A stretch of DNA of 64,000 bases from an uncultured Faecalicatena sp. (GCA_948468385.1 CAOKHZ010000006.1:1-64000), one strand, 5' to 3'; counted from the stretch's first letter, positions 26,728 to 35,706 are shown. Notes: generated by a model from the sequence alone, not told the origin. Made by a program: numbers and translations.

Positions 26728-27441
26728 ATGGAATACAAGATTGCCATCGTCGAAGACGACCACGCCGCAAGGGATGAAATGCGGCGCATGATGAAAACAT
26801 ATTCCGTGAAACGAAAAATCGGATTAAGCGTTTCCTGCTTTTATGATGCCCTCTCTTTCCTGAATGACGGACATTCCGACTTCGACGCCATCTTTCTCGA
26901 CATCCAAATGCCTGGAATCAACGGCATGGAAGCCGCTCGCCGCATCCGACGCAAAGATAAAAACGTGCTCCTCGTCTTCGTCACCAATCTGGCGCAATAC
27001 GCCGTTGAAGGGTACGAGGTACACGCTTACGATTTCATATTAAAGCCGCTAAATTTTGAAAGTTTTTCCATGAAGCTCGACCGCATTTGCAACGAATTAA
27101 GCCACTCCTTAAACGACGCTTACCTGATGCTCTCCACCAAGGGCTACGAACGGCGCGTACGGATTGCGGACATTCTTTACGTCGAAGTGCTGAACCATGA
27201 CCTTGTTTTTCATTTTACGGAAGAGACACTGCGCATTCGGGGGACGATGCGGAAGATGGAGGAACAACTGGCCATACATCATTTTGTCCGCTGCAATTCC
27301 TGCTATTTGGTCAACCTTAAATACGTGCGGCAATTTAAAGGGAATACCGTCCTTGTCGGCACCCACGAACTGCGCGTCAGCCAGACAAAAAAGCAATCTT
27401 TCCTCGTCGCCTTCGCCAAATACGCCGGTGGCAGCGTATAG
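26728..27441 (+). CDS. LytTR-family response regulator (AgrA/VirR type)
   Basis: The receiver domain (KIAIVEDDHAARDEM) has its phospho-Asp in IFLDIQMPGINGME near residue 58 and the Lys of YDFILKPLN. The C-terminal LytTR DNA-binding domain runs from about residue 135, with HHFVRCNSCYLVNLKYVRQF. The ATG at 26728 follows GGGAGG by 5 nt. It is convergent with the GHKL kinase at 27503-28840, 61 bp apart, and the two are the obvious pair. Usually such pairs are co-directional in one operon. No AgrB/AgrD-type peptide genes are nearby. Confidence 0.93.
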   Translation: MEYKIAIVEDDHAARDEMRRMMKTYSVKRKIGLSVSCFYDALSFLNDGHSDFDAIFLDIQMPGINGMEAARRIRRKDKNVLLVFVTNLAQYAVEGYEVHAYDFILKPLNFESFSMKLDRICNELSHSLNDAYLMLSTKGYERRVRIADILYVEVLNHDLVFHFTEETLRIRGTMRKMEEQLAIHHFVRCNSCYLVNLKYVRQFKGNTVLVGTHELRVSQTKKQSFLVAFAKYAGGSV

Positions 27442-27502
27442 GCCGCATTTCGCCCTCCGCATTGCCTTGTTGCTCCAGACGTCATGTGGAAAGCAAGACA
27501 TA

Positions 27503-28840
27503 CTACCTTTGCCCGACCGGAATGGCAAAATCCAGATAAAACTTGCCGTCCGACACGAACGCACTCATTGCGCCGTCATATTTTTGGGCAATATACTCCA
27601 TGCTCTTCATGCCAAATCCATGATAATTTTGATCCTTTTTCGTCTTCGGAAGTCCATCTCTAAACTCCGGCGCTTTCGGGCAAAAATTTTCCACATGGAT
27701 GGACAAAATCCGATTAATCGTTTGCACGTTGACCGAGATGCACCGTTTCTCTTCTTCCTCGATCTCGCTTACGCATTCTATCGCGTTGGACAAGGCATTT
27801 CCAAACAATGAATATAAATCCATCTTGTCTATGAAGGCCAGGTTTTCCGCATGAACCATGCACGTCAGGGTAATGTGATTTTTCTCGCACAAAAGGCTCT
27901 TTTCTGTCAAAATCACGTCCAGCACGTCATTTCCCGTCTTGACGTTGACCACAGAATTATAAATCATGATTGCGTCCCCGATTTCTCGGATATGCTCCTC
28001 GGAAACATCGTGACGCAAAGAATGAATCTGGTGTTTCAAGTCATGGCATTTCCTATTGATGATGTCAATGTTCTCCTTGGCCAGCTTATATTGCTCCCGG
28101 TCACGGTGCAAAAGCTCGGCCATGACGTCGACCTCATATTTCATCTTGTCGCTCTCCGACAAGTCGTAGAGCATGTTGAGCACCAGCATGCAGCAGACGA
28201 TTGCGTACACGGTTTCCGCCACCACGGCCATCGAGCCCCGCGTCATGTCGTCAGTCGTAATACGGGACAGCCCAATGCAAATAAATACCACGAAAAAGGA
28301 TATCAACACCTTCCTCCTGATGTTTTTTTCCAGACCATAGAGCGGATTCTGCCGACGAAGAAACAAAATCCACACAAAAGAATACACCAGACAATACACA
28401 ATCGCCCGAAACACGGACCACGTAAAAAAGCTATCATTGAATTTTTCCAGAAATGAAATTTGTAAAAGCAGGGCGGCAATATTATTTGCCATATGCTGTG
28501 TCACGTAGCCTCCCGAGCAATACAAAAGAACCATCCACGGCTTTGCCTCGTAACTGAAGCCGACGCATTCAATCGTCATCAAGAAGATGAGCAGATAATA
28601 GACAAATTTGAATATGGAATCCGTAAAATCCATCGTTGCCGAGTACATAAACAGTTTTTGCGAAACCAGCATGTAAATGACTTCGATCCAGATGGTAGCC
28701 ACGACGCACACGATGCCGGAACACAAAAAACGAACGGGAAAATAATCCTTCCGCTTTTGCCGAAACGCAAACATATATTCCGCGAGCAAAATTTCGCAGG
28801 CCATCAGCGGCGTAAAAAGCAGCCCTTCCAGTACCGACAT
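27503..28840 (-). CDS. GHKL sensor histidine kinase (AgrC type)
   Basis: The N-terminal ~215 residues contain about six hydrophobic segments (LLFTPLMACEILLAEYMF, FLCSGIVCVVATIWIEVIYM, VLISFFVVFICIGLS and others). A helix with the phospho-acceptor His in NRKCHDLKHQIHSLRHD follows. The ATPase domain has the N box LFGNALSNAIECVSE and the glycine box YHGFGMKSMEYIAQKYDG. This layout belongs to the AgrC/NatK class that senses peptides or small ligands at the membrane. The ATG at 28840 has GGAGG 9 nt upstream, so the longer frame is rejected. Partner: the convergent LytTR regulator. Confidence 0.92.
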   Translation of the reverse strand: MSVLEGLLFTPLMACEILLAEYMFAFRQKRKDYFPVRFLCSGIVCVVATIWIEVIYMLVSQKLFMYSATMDFTDSIFKFVYYLLIFLMTIECVGFSYEAKPWMVLLYCSGGYVTQHMANNIAALLLQISFLEKFNDSFFTWSVFRAIVYCLVYSFVWILFLRRQNPLYGLEKNIRRKVLISFFVVFICIGLSRITTDDMTRGSMAVVAETVYAIVCCMLVLNMLYDLSESDKMKYEVDVMAELLHRDREQYKLAKENIDIINRKCHDLKHQIHSLRHDVSEEHIREIGDAIMIYNSVVNVKTGNDVLDVILTEKSLLCEKNHITLTCMVHAENLAFIDKMDLYSLFGNALSNAIECVSEIEEEEKRCISVNVQTINRILSIHVENFCPKAPEFRDGLPKTKKDQNYHGFGMKSMEYIAQKYDGAMSAFVSDGKFYLDFAIPVGQR

Positions 28841-28951
28841 CTTCCATCCCCTCCAAAATACATTTTTATGCATTCTTCATTTTGCCAAATATGGCGCGCA
28901 TTCCTCACCCGTCTGAAAACATGCGCCGTCAGAATTACCATATCAAAAGCA

Positions 28952-28974
28952 GGGGGCAAAAACATCTTGCCCCC
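28952..28974 (-). terminator. Hairpin after the membrane GH3 gene
   Basis: GGGGGCAA (28952-28959) pairs with TTGCCCCC (28967-28974), downstream of the minus-strand stop at 29035 and upstream of the kinase start. Confidence 0.7.
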
Positions 28975-29034
28975 ATCACTTCCATAAATCATCTAGCAAC
29001 TTGCGCCTTCGTGATTTGTCCCTTTACTTTTTCC

Positions 29035-32000
29035 CTACTTTTTCTCTTTCCTTCCTCCAGAGCGCGCCAACATTACCACGCATAACGCCACCAGCACGGC
29101 GAGCACGGCGTCGACCGCATACAACGCCGTCTGCCACCAGGATGTAAGCCGCGCGACCTCAAAATCACTGGCCAGACCGTTCATCGCGGAGCTGTTCACC
29201 TGCACATAGCAAATCCTTTTTGTAGATTCCCGCAATGCCTGACAAAATGTCGGTGAATTTTTTAACGCCTTATCATTATACGCCCCCTCCGGCGTACCGT
29301 CAAGCGTGTCACCACCCGCGAGCACGGCTCCGGCCGCATTGCCGAAATAATTCCCCGAATTCGCGCTCTCGCCGATGTCCGTCCAGCAATCGGTGATAGT
29401 AAATCCGTCAAATCCCCATTCGCCCCGTAACACGTTCGTCAAAAGCCCCTCATGCGCGCCGGCCCACACGACACCGATTCGGTTGAAAGACGTCATTGCC
29501 GCATGGCCGTTGCCTCTGTCTGCCGCGAGTACGTACTCGAACGCCTTCAAATAATTCTCACGAATCGTCTGTTCACTGGCAAACGTGCAAATGCCGTGCC
29601 GCAAGGTTTCCTGATCGTTCAGTGCAAAATGCTTTGCATAAACATACATTCCCTTACTTTGAATACCCAACGTCTCCGCCTGGCAAATCAGGCCGGAAAG
29701 CATGGAATCCTCGCTGAAATATTCAAAATTGCGCCCGCAATACGGCGTCCGATGAATGTTCACGCCTGGCCCATACAAACCCTGAAAATTTGCATGCAGC
29801 GCGTCCAACCCTATCTGCTGCCCCATGCGATTGATTAATTCCGTGTTCATCGTCGCTCCCATGACCGGACAAGACGGATACGCCATGCACCTCGTCTCGC
29901 TTCCCATAAACGTCCTTGTCAATCCTACCGGGCCATTCTCGTCCTTGGTTGCCGGTTTGGCGATACTCTCCACCGCCACGGTCTGATGATACCCTTGTGA
30001 ACAAAGCTCTGCCTGTTCCTCATAGGTCATCTGGTCCAGCAGCAAATCCCACTTAGGATCGTCGTAATCCAAACCGCGCATCCCTGCCAGCGTCAGCCCA
30101 TTCTTTGCCCCATAGGCGGGCATCGTCGCGTCCACGTCCTCGTCCACCGTGAAAGCATCTCCCCTACTGACGTCCTCCTCCATTTTCTGCGTGAATCTCA
30201 ACGTCCCCGCCGCGTGATTCTCCGCCTGCGGATACGTGCCTTTCCAATCTCTTCGAGACAATAACTGAATTCCTTCCGCCTGCGCGCCATCCTCGTAAAT
30301 CCGTAAATCGGCATCGTCAAACTGATTTGTGACCGCGTAACCGTCCGCGTTCTCGCCATATGTCGTATCATCAAATTTGTCTTGATGGTAAACGCTCACC
30401 AACTCCGCATCGCCCTCGCCGTCCATTCCGTCGGTCGTCTTCTTGCCCTCGTACGCCAACAAGTTGTTTGCCGCCTTATGAGCATTGCGCGCCGCGACAA
30501 AACAATAATCGCCATCATCTACGATATAGGTTTTGGCTCCAAAAGCATCATATGCCTTCATGACTTCTTTTTCCACGCGCACGGTCACCGTCTCCGACGC
30601 GCCCGGTTGCAAAATTTGCGTTTTCCCAAATCCTACCAGTTCCACGGCGGATTTTTCAATCTGATTCGCCTTGTCATACTCCGTGTAAGGCGAGCTCATG
30701 TAAATCTGCACTACCTCTTTTCCCTTTACGTCGCCGGTATTGGTCACCTTGACGGAAATCTCGAAGCCGTCGTCCCTCTCTTTCATCTCCATGTCGCCGT
30801 ACTCGAACGACGTGTAGGACTCCCCATGTCCGAACGGGAACGCGACCAAACTGTCATAGTTGTAATTTCCCGCATTGTTCTGTCCCATCACCAAGTCAAA
30901 ATAACGCGACTCGGTATATTTGTAGCCCGTGTAAATGCCTTCCTCGTATACGGTATAGCAATCGGCTCCCAGCTTGTCCATTTCCTCCGTCCAGTTCGCG
31001 AACTTCGTCTTGCCGAAATTAACCATCGCCGGGGTCTCCATATTATCCTTATAAAACGTGTCCGGCAAGGAACCGGACGGGGTCACGTCGCCCACCAAAA
31101 TGTCTGCCACCGCGTAAATTCCCGTATAACCTACGGAACCAATCCACAAGGCGGCGTCAACGTCTATCGCAGAATCCTGCAAAAAGTCAAACTGCAGCGC
31201 GTTGCTTGAATTTATCAGCACGACTACCTTTTTAAACACGCCCTGGTTTTTGTAATTTGTCAACTGCCGCAACAACTCCCGCTCGTCCTCGGACAAGGAA
31301 AGGTAATTGCCGTCCTTGCCGTCATTCGAGGTATCGCTGTTGAACGGATTCTTCGCGCTCTCGAATATATTGGCACTCGCCTCGCGGCTTGCCTCAAAAT
31401 CAGAATTGGTCCGCGGCAAGTCATTGTCCTCACCGCCCTCGCGCGTGATTACCATGATGGCCGCGTCGCCATACGATGCAAAACTGTTTTTTACATCGTC
31501 CGTATAAATAGACCACGGCGCTTCGTTGATTCCATATTCGCCCGTCTGAAAAAATGACTTCGTGGAACGCTTATAGTCCTTGGCCGCCCCATTCTCATAG
31601 AAATCCGCCAACGTCGGATTGACCTCCAGCCCGGACTCCGCAAGAGCCGTCTTCAGCTTGGGAGCCGTGGACGCGTCCACGCCGCCGGAACCAAAACCCG
31701 CATAGGACAAATTGTTTGAGGAAATGCCAAATGCGCTGACCTTGTTCCCCTTATCCAACGGAAGGGCGTTTTCATAGTTAAACAACAGAACCGCGCCCTC
31801 CCCTTCCACCTCTTCGCCCATCGCGTAATCGCTTTCCCGCAGGGCGTCATTATCGTAATACGCCTCTTCCCCATTCTTCGATTTCAGGCCGTTCCATGAC
31901 GCGTCCTCCATCACGTAAGGACTCTTAAAATACTCCGTTTCCGACACGTCCGCCCCGTCCACGCTTACAATCTTATACGTGGAAATGTCAAAAAACGTGT

Positions 32001-32109
32001 CGATGACCGCCCGATACGAATTTGCCACGAACGTCCCAACCACAAATATGATGAGCAGCACCGCAAAAATGGGCGTTAAGATTTTCCACAGCCCAGACTT
32101 CTTTTTCAT
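29035..32109 (-). CDS. Membrane-anchored, domain-permuted GH3 glycosidase
   Basis: A 1024-residue GH3 enzyme in which the usual domain order is reversed. The alpha/beta-sandwich domain (GAVLLFNYENALPLDKGNKV, then GSVGYTGIYAVADILVGDVT) and the Fn3-like domain (VTNTGDVKGKEVVQIYMSSP) come first. The TIM barrel comes last, with GLYGPGVNIHRTPYCGRNFE, KHFALNDQETLRHG and the nucleophile Asp in GFTITDCWTD. A hydrophobic segment near the N-terminus (ILTPIFAVLLIIFVVGTFVA) and another near the C-terminus (AVDAVLAVLVALCVVMLA) suggest both ends are in the membrane with the enzyme outside. Permuted GH3 enzymes are known from rumen Firmicutes. The ATG at 32109 follows AAGGAG, while the GTG at 32118 is too close to it. 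Substrate (beta-glucoside or beta-xyloside) cannot be fixed. Confidence 0.9.
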   Translation of the reverse strand: MKKKSGLWKILTPIFAVLLIIFVVGTFVANSYRAVIDTFFDISTYKIVSVDGADVSETEYFKSPYVMEDASWNGLKSKNGEEAYYDNDALRESDYAMGEEVEGEGAVLLFNYENALPLDKGNKVSAFGISSNNLSYAGFGSGGVDASTAPKLKTALAESGLEVNPTLADFYENGAAKDYKRSTKSFFQTGEYGINEAPWSIYTDDVKNSFASYGDAAIMVITREGGEDNDLPRTNSDFEASREASANIFESAKNPFNSDTSNDGKDGNYLSLSEDERELLRQLTNYKNQGVFKKVVVLINSSNALQFDFLQDSAIDVDAALWIGSVGYTGIYAVADILVGDVTPSGSLPDTFYKDNMETPAMVNFGKTKFANWTEEMDKLGADCYTVYEEGIYTGYKYTESRYFDLVMGQNNAGNYNYDSLVAFPFGHGESYTSFEYGDMEMKERDDGFEISVKVTNTGDVKGKEVVQIYMSSPYTEYDKANQIEKSAVELVGFGKTQILQPGASETVTVRVEKEVMKAYDAFGAKTYIVDDGDYCFVAARNAHKAANNLLAYEGKKTTDGMDGEGDAELVSVYHQDKFDDTTYGENADGYAVTNQFDDADLRIYEDGAQAEGIQLLSRRDWKGTYPQAENHAAGTLRFTQKMEEDVSRGDAFTVDEDVDATMPAYGAKNGLTLAGMRGLDYDDPKWDLLLDQMTYEEQAELCSQGYHQTVAVESIAKPATKDENGPVGLTRTFMGSETRCMAYPSCPVMGATMNTELINRMGQQIGLDALHANFQGLYGPGVNIHRTPYCGRNFEYFSEDSMLSGLICQAETLGIQSKGMYVYAKHFALNDQETLRHGICTFASEQTIRENYLKAFEYVLAADRGNGHAAMTSFNRIGVVWAGAHEGLLTNVLRGEWGFDGFTITDCWTDIGESANSGNYFGNAAGAVLAGGDTLDGTPEGAYNDKALKNSPTFCQALRESTKRICYVQVNSSAMNGLASDFEVARLTSWWQTALYAVDAVLAVLVALCVVMLARSGGRKEKK

Positions 32110-32199
32110 TAACCACACTCTCCTTTTCTTGAAACTATAACAATACTTGTACTTATTTCATCGTTTTAACCGGTAACGGCCGTTTCCGCATGCAAGTTC

Positions 32200-32228
32200 A
32201 TTTTATAGAAAAGGGCGGGCAAGGTCAA
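32200..32228 (-). promoter_or_regulatory. Promoter of the membrane GH3 gene
   Basis: Minus strand: TTGACC (32228-32223), 17-bp spacer, TAAAAT (32205-32200), about 90 bp before the start codon. Confidence 0.6.
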
Positions 32229-32373
32229 CATGACTGGCGTAACTGTGATGGATAACGACGTAAGTCATAAACGTCGTGAATCAAATCCTCTTCCTCTCAC
32301 CCGGGGAATCCCAATAATGTTCTCCAGCGCAAGCCGGCTGCCCAAAGGCGGCTCAAATGGTTATGCAAACTTT

Positions 32374-33600
32374 TTACCAACGCCCCGCCTTAAAGTTGTA
32401 CACCGGGCAAATGCGTTTCTTAATTTCCACGCTGTCCCCGATACGCTCCTTAATCTCATCCAATCCCCGATAGGCGAACGGTGCCTCGTCCAGCGTCCCT
32501 TTCCCGATACAAGAAGTGTAAATCCCTTTCATTTCCGACTTGAACTGGCATACCGTGAACTTTGACGCCACCGCGTCGCGCCTTATTTTCCGTCCTGCCC
32601 CGTGGGGTGCCGATTGGTTCCAGTCAGCATTTCCTTTACCCGTGCCGAGCAAAATCCCGTCGCGCATGTTGATTGGAATCACCACTGGCTCGCCCGCCTT
32701 AGCCGAAATCGCACCCTTGCGCAAGACGATTTCCCCTTTGAAACGCTCCGCATCTTCGCCCTTTGGGCACTCGGCGTTTTCCCCCTCGGAGTACTCAATA
32801 TAATTGTGCGCGACGCAAAGCGACTCTTCCACCTTCCACTTCATTCCTCTGGCCAATTCATCCAAGATGGCGTTGCGATTCCACTTCGCGAACCTCTGCA
32901 CCACTTCCGCGTCGTGCAAATATGCCTCCAAAAGTGCGCCATCCAGATAGGTCAACTCATAGGGAACCGAAATCCCTTTCTTTTTTAACGCCTTATGCCC
33001 CTCAGACAGATAATATTCCGTCACTTCGCTTCCCAACCTGCGGCTTCCCGAGTGGACTGCCGCATAAAGATTCCCTTCCTCGTCCTTGTCCAGTTCGATG
33101 AAATGATTCCCGCCGCCGAGCGTTCCGACGCTTAGCTTTGCTTTCTCCAGATTTATGTGCTCGACACAATACAACTCCAAAAGGTTGACTCCATCCTCCT
33201 TATCGCCCGCAAGGGAATCAAAATTTTGGACAAACCGATGCGGCTTCTTTCGAATCTGCGCCCCCGAAGGAACACATTCCCGAATCACTTTGTCCAGTTT
33301 TTGGAATTCCACCTTTTTCTGCTTAATCTTGGCCAACGTCACGCCACAACCGATGTCAATGCCGACCACGTTCGGGAGAATCCGTACCGACCTTTTCGTC
33401 GTGCCCTCTCCATAACACGGTATCCTCGCGGTAAACCCGATCGTTCCCACCTTGCCCGGGTGCACGTCGGGCATAATCCTGATTTTTCCATACTCAAATG
33501 CCGCGTTGTCGCAAAGCATCTGAATCTGCGCCAGCGCGTAATCCTCCACGTTGTCCGTGAATATTTTTGCCGAAGTATAGGCCCCATCTACAATTTTCAT
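32374..33600 (-). CDS. rtcB: RtcB-family RNA-splicing ligase
   Basis: RtcB joins RNA ends (2',3'-cyclic phosphate or 3'-phosphate with 5'-OH) using GTP and Mn2+. Visible motifs are MPDVHPGKVGTIGFTA, VVGIDIGCGVTLAKIK with the metal Cys, GTLGGGNHFIELD, VHSGSRRLG and the guanylylated His in APHGAGRKIRR. At 408 residues it belongs to the shorter bacterial branch. A hydrophilic two-unit repeat (GENAECPKGEDAERFKGE) is inserted after VAHNYIEYSE. No archease, RtcA or regulator RtcR is nearby, so it stands alone, probably in RNA repair. The promoter was not identified. Confidence 0.93.
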   Translation of the reverse strand: MKIVDGAYTSAKIFTDNVEDYALAQIQMLCDNAAFEYGKIRIMPDVHPGKVGTIGFTARIPCYGEGTTKRSVRILPNVVGIDIGCGVTLAKIKQKKVEFQKLDKVIRECVPSGAQIRKKPHRFVQNFDSLAGDKEDGVNLLELYCVEHINLEKAKLSVGTLGGGNHFIELDKDEEGNLYAAVHSGSRRLGSEVTEYYLSEGHKALKKKGISVPYELTYLDGALLEAYLHDAEVVQRFAKWNRNAILDELARGMKWKVEESLCVAHNYIEYSEGENAECPKGEDAERFKGEIVLRKGAISAKAGEPVVIPINMRDGILLGTGKGNADWNQSAPHGAGRKIRRDAVASKFTVCQFKSEMKGIYTSCIGKGTLDEAPFAYRGLDEIKERIGDSVEIKKRICPVYNFKAGRW

Positions 33601-33677
33601 ATAAAATCCTTTCTCTCTTCTACGGTGTTTCTAAACAAAGAGTCCGGCTTGCCGGACTCTCGCGCCGGAGCGCGGCT

Positions 33678-33772
33678 GCGTCAGCATCCATTTTCTTTAT
33701 GCGCGAAATGCGCATCCCCCAGGAGGGTTTTGCTTTATAAGGAACGAAGTTTCCCATAAAGTGAAAAATGAG
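33678..33772 (+). repeat. Dispersed ~92-bp element, copy 1
   Basis: It begins GCGTCAGCATCCATTTTC, continues through a palindromic ATGCGCG/CGCAT hairpin and the run CCCCCAGGAGGGTTTTGC, and ends ATAAAGTGAAAAATGAG. A second copy in the same orientation is at 36531-36621. A perfect hairpin AGTCCGGC-TT-GCCGGACT (33641-33658) lies just before this copy and may be the rtcB leader hairpin. Confidence 0.75.
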
Positions 33773-33829
33773 CGCAAAAAAAAACACCCCTGAAACAAAA
33801 CCAGAGATGTCGGATTGTCAGAAATTCCT

Positions 33830-33930
33830 CGTAACGGCCCGCCCCTAACCGAACCGTTACGTTCTTTCTATATTCTGATGATGCCACGGGTTACTTCACA
33901 CTACGTGCTCTCGTAATTCTGGTATCATCA
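33830..33930 (-). terminator. Two hairpins after the 28-codon ORF
   Basis: TGATGATGCCA (33876-33886) pairs with TGGTATCATCA (33920-33930), one mismatch. CGTAACGG (33830-33837) pairs with CCGTTACG (33854-33861). They follow the small ORF on the minus strand and could end its transcript, though neither has a good U-run. Confidence 0.45.
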
Positions 33931-33935
33931 AGTTC

Positions 33936-34022
33936 CTACATTGCCGCGAAGAAGAATTCGGACAATCCGCACTCTGTGATATTCGTCATAAGGTTACTTG
34001 AAATCTGATTTTCGTACAACAT
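33936..34022 (-). CDS. Small ORF, 28 residues, unknown
   Basis: The ATG at 34022 opens MLYENQISSNLMTN, and the peptide ends LSEFFFAAM before TAG at 33936. It contains one Cys and an aromatic/hydrophobic C-terminus. It is preceded by AAAGGATG about 8 nt upstream and, 54 bp from the start, by a consensus sigma-A promoter inside a palindrome. No maturation enzyme or transporter is adjacent. It may be a signalling or leader peptide, or the transcript may be a small RNA and the ORF chance. I have no family match. The flanking hairpins at 33830 and 34114 share the arm GTAACGG...GAACCGTTAC. Confidence 0.45.
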   Translation of the reverse strand: MLYENQISSNLMTNITECGLSEFFFAAM

Positions 34023-34075
34023 ATTGTCCACATCCTTTCTCTAATGAATACACTTGACATTCGACTACAAGACTA

Positions 34076-34104
34076 AGTATATCGGCCCACGGTCGAAATG
34101 TCAA
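34076..34104 (-). promoter_or_regulatory. Consensus promoter within an inverted repeat
   Basis: Minus strand: TTGACA (34104-34099), exactly 17 bp, TATACT (34081-34076). The -35 lies in an inverted repeat (TTGACATTCGAC near 34054-34065 and GTCGAAATGTCAA at 34092-34104). As a result the plus strand also shows a TTGACA with TATATC 18 bp away. It drives the small ORF at 34022. Confidence 0.75.
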
Positions 34105-34113
34105 CTCCTAATT

Positions 34114-34166
34114 ATGGTAACGGCTCCGTTTTGGTCACCCCGTGAAAAATAACGAACCGTTACCAT
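34114..34166 (-). terminator. Hairpin after the GH39 gene
   Basis: ATGGTAACGG (34114-34123) pairs with CCGTTACCAT (34157-34166), 35 bp after the minus-strand GH39 stop. The loop contains a second minor pairing (CACCCCGTG). Confidence 0.65.
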
Positions 34167-34200
34167 GATCATACCCTATTTTCCAATCTTTGTGCACCGA

Positions 34201-35706
34201 TTATTTCTCAATCCTGAAAATGGTAACGCTCTCCGGCTCCGCCGTGACAAAAAATGTCTGCTTGTCCCCCGTCGGCTCAACGTCCTCCCAAACAAGCCTG
34301 GACGCGTTTCGCATTTCCATCAACTGGCTTCCCGTGGGGTATTCCGGTTTCCCTAACGCCTCCCAAACGGCCAACGGATTGGTGTGCGCGGAATCTATGA
34401 CTGCCTTTTGGATTCTTTTTGCCGAACCACAAACGGTAATCTCCACCTCCTCCGTCTTGATGTCACGCTCCTCAATGTCATGGTTGTATGCGAAAACCAT
34501 CACCTCGTCGTCATCCGCAAAAGCCGCCACTTCCGCCGTCCGATGCGCGTCTCCCGTCACGTTCAGCCTGCGCTCTCCCGCCATATGTAATGCCTGAAAA
34601 AGTCGGTATACCGGTTTCGGCGTTCCATATACGTTTACAAGCCCAAATTCATTATTGAACGGCAAGCCATGCAATCCCATTTCCTCGAAAATATCGGAGA
34701 TACACCAATAAGAATATCCCTCCACCAGGTTTTCGTTGTAGGCGAGCGTCGCCATCACTCCGGCGGCGGCATAGCTGGTGTCGTAATGCCCGACGTTCCA
34801 CTCCGTATAATACACCGGCGTGTCCCCGGCTTCCTCCTTCACCTTCTTGGCAAGCTGGTACAGCACGTCGCGCGGATTGTTATTCTCACGGTTGAACATC
34901 TGCGCAAAAGTTTCCTGAATCTTCTCCGGGGTCAATGTTTTCATTAGTTCCGGGTCAAACATATGCCCAATCTCGTCCTCCCCGTTCATCCCCGCCCTGC
35001 TCAAAGGATCGTCCGACGGATAATGATGCGTCGTGATAAAGTCGTACGGAACCTGATTTTTCTCACAGAATTCTTTAAACTCGGGAATCCACATGTTGTT
35101 GGAAGTGGCCGGGCCACCCACCTTGATTTTTTCATCCACGCCCTTTAACGCCTCGGCCGTAACCTTGTACAATTTGAAATACTCATTTCTCGAACCATAC
35201 CAGAAGAAAGTCAGGTTCGGCTCATTCCAAACCTCGAAAAACCATGTGCGTACCTCCCTCGCGCCATAACGTGCCTCCAGATGCTTGGCCAATTTCGTCA
35301 TCAAATCCGCCCATTCTTCATATTTTGCCGGGGGAGTGATATTATTCTTGTAATGAAATCCCGTCTTGTCCCCGCTCGCCAACGCCTCCGGCATAAACCC
35401 CAGCTCGACGAACGGCTTCATCCCGATACTAAGGAGGAAATCAAAAACACGGTCGATATTGAAAAAAAAAATCTGCCTCGACATCATTCCCGGAATCATC
35501 CCGTCCATGACGACGCTCATGTCGTCATCCAACAACCCGTGGAATCTTAGGTACTTAAATCCAATGTCCCTACGCGCCTTGCGAAGCTGCTCCTGCACGT
35601 CCGCCCGCAAAATCGTCGCCGCGTGGCAGCTCCCGACGGACACCTCCCAGTAATGCGGGTAAGGACGCCCCTGCTCCTCCATGTTTACCTGATACTTGAT
35701 AGCCAT
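34201..35706 (-). CDS. Beta-xylosidase, GH39
   Basis: A cytoplasmic enzyme releasing xylose from xylo-oligosaccharides. Clan GH-A features are visible: FKYLRFHGLLDDDM near the N-terminus, the acid/base Glu in FFEVWNEPNLTFFW near residue 165, the nucleophile Glu in VYYTEWN near 280, and SYWCISDIFEE afterwards. The C-terminal beta domain contains VTGDAHRTAEVAAFADDDEV. At 501 residues it has normal GH39 length. The ATG at 35706 follows AAAGGGG by about 9 nt, so the 5' extension to 35769 is not needed. A single gene with a hairpin downstream. Together with the alpha-xylosidase at 21632 it points to xylan/xyloglucan use. Confidence 0.92.
   Translation of the reverse strand: MAIKYQVNMEEQGRPYPHYWEVSVGSCHAATILRADVQEQLRKARRDIGFKYLRFHGLLDDDMSVVMDGMIPGMMSRQIFFFNIDRVFDFLLSIGMKPFVELGFMPEALASGDKTGFHYKNNITPPAKYEEWADLMTKLAKHLEARYGAREVRTWFFEVWNEPNLTFFWYGSRNEYFKLYKVTAEALKGVDEKIKVGGPATSNNMWIPEFKEFCEKNQVPYDFITTHHYPSDDPLSRAGMNGEDEIGHMFDPELMKTLTPEKIQETFAQMFNRENNNPRDVLYQLAKKVKEEAGDTPVYYTEWNVGHYDTSYAAAGVMATLAYNENLVEGYSYWCISDIFEEMGLHGLPFNNEFGLVNVYGTPKPVYRLFQALHMAGERRLNVTGDAHRTAEVAAFADDDEVMVFAYNHDIEERDIKTEEVEITVCGSAKRIQKAVIDSAHTNPLAVWEALGKPEYPTGSQLMEMRNASRLVWEDVEPTGDKQTFFVTAEPESVTIFRIEK

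Noticed and set aside
26728-28840. Complete agr-like quorum-sensing locus
   Set aside because: Only kinase and regulator are present. No AgrB-like protease or AgrD-like peptide ORF was found in the flanks.
30382-31209. 275-residue plus-strand frame
   Set aside because: It is antisense to the membrane GH3 gene, which has clear catalytic motifs and an RBS.
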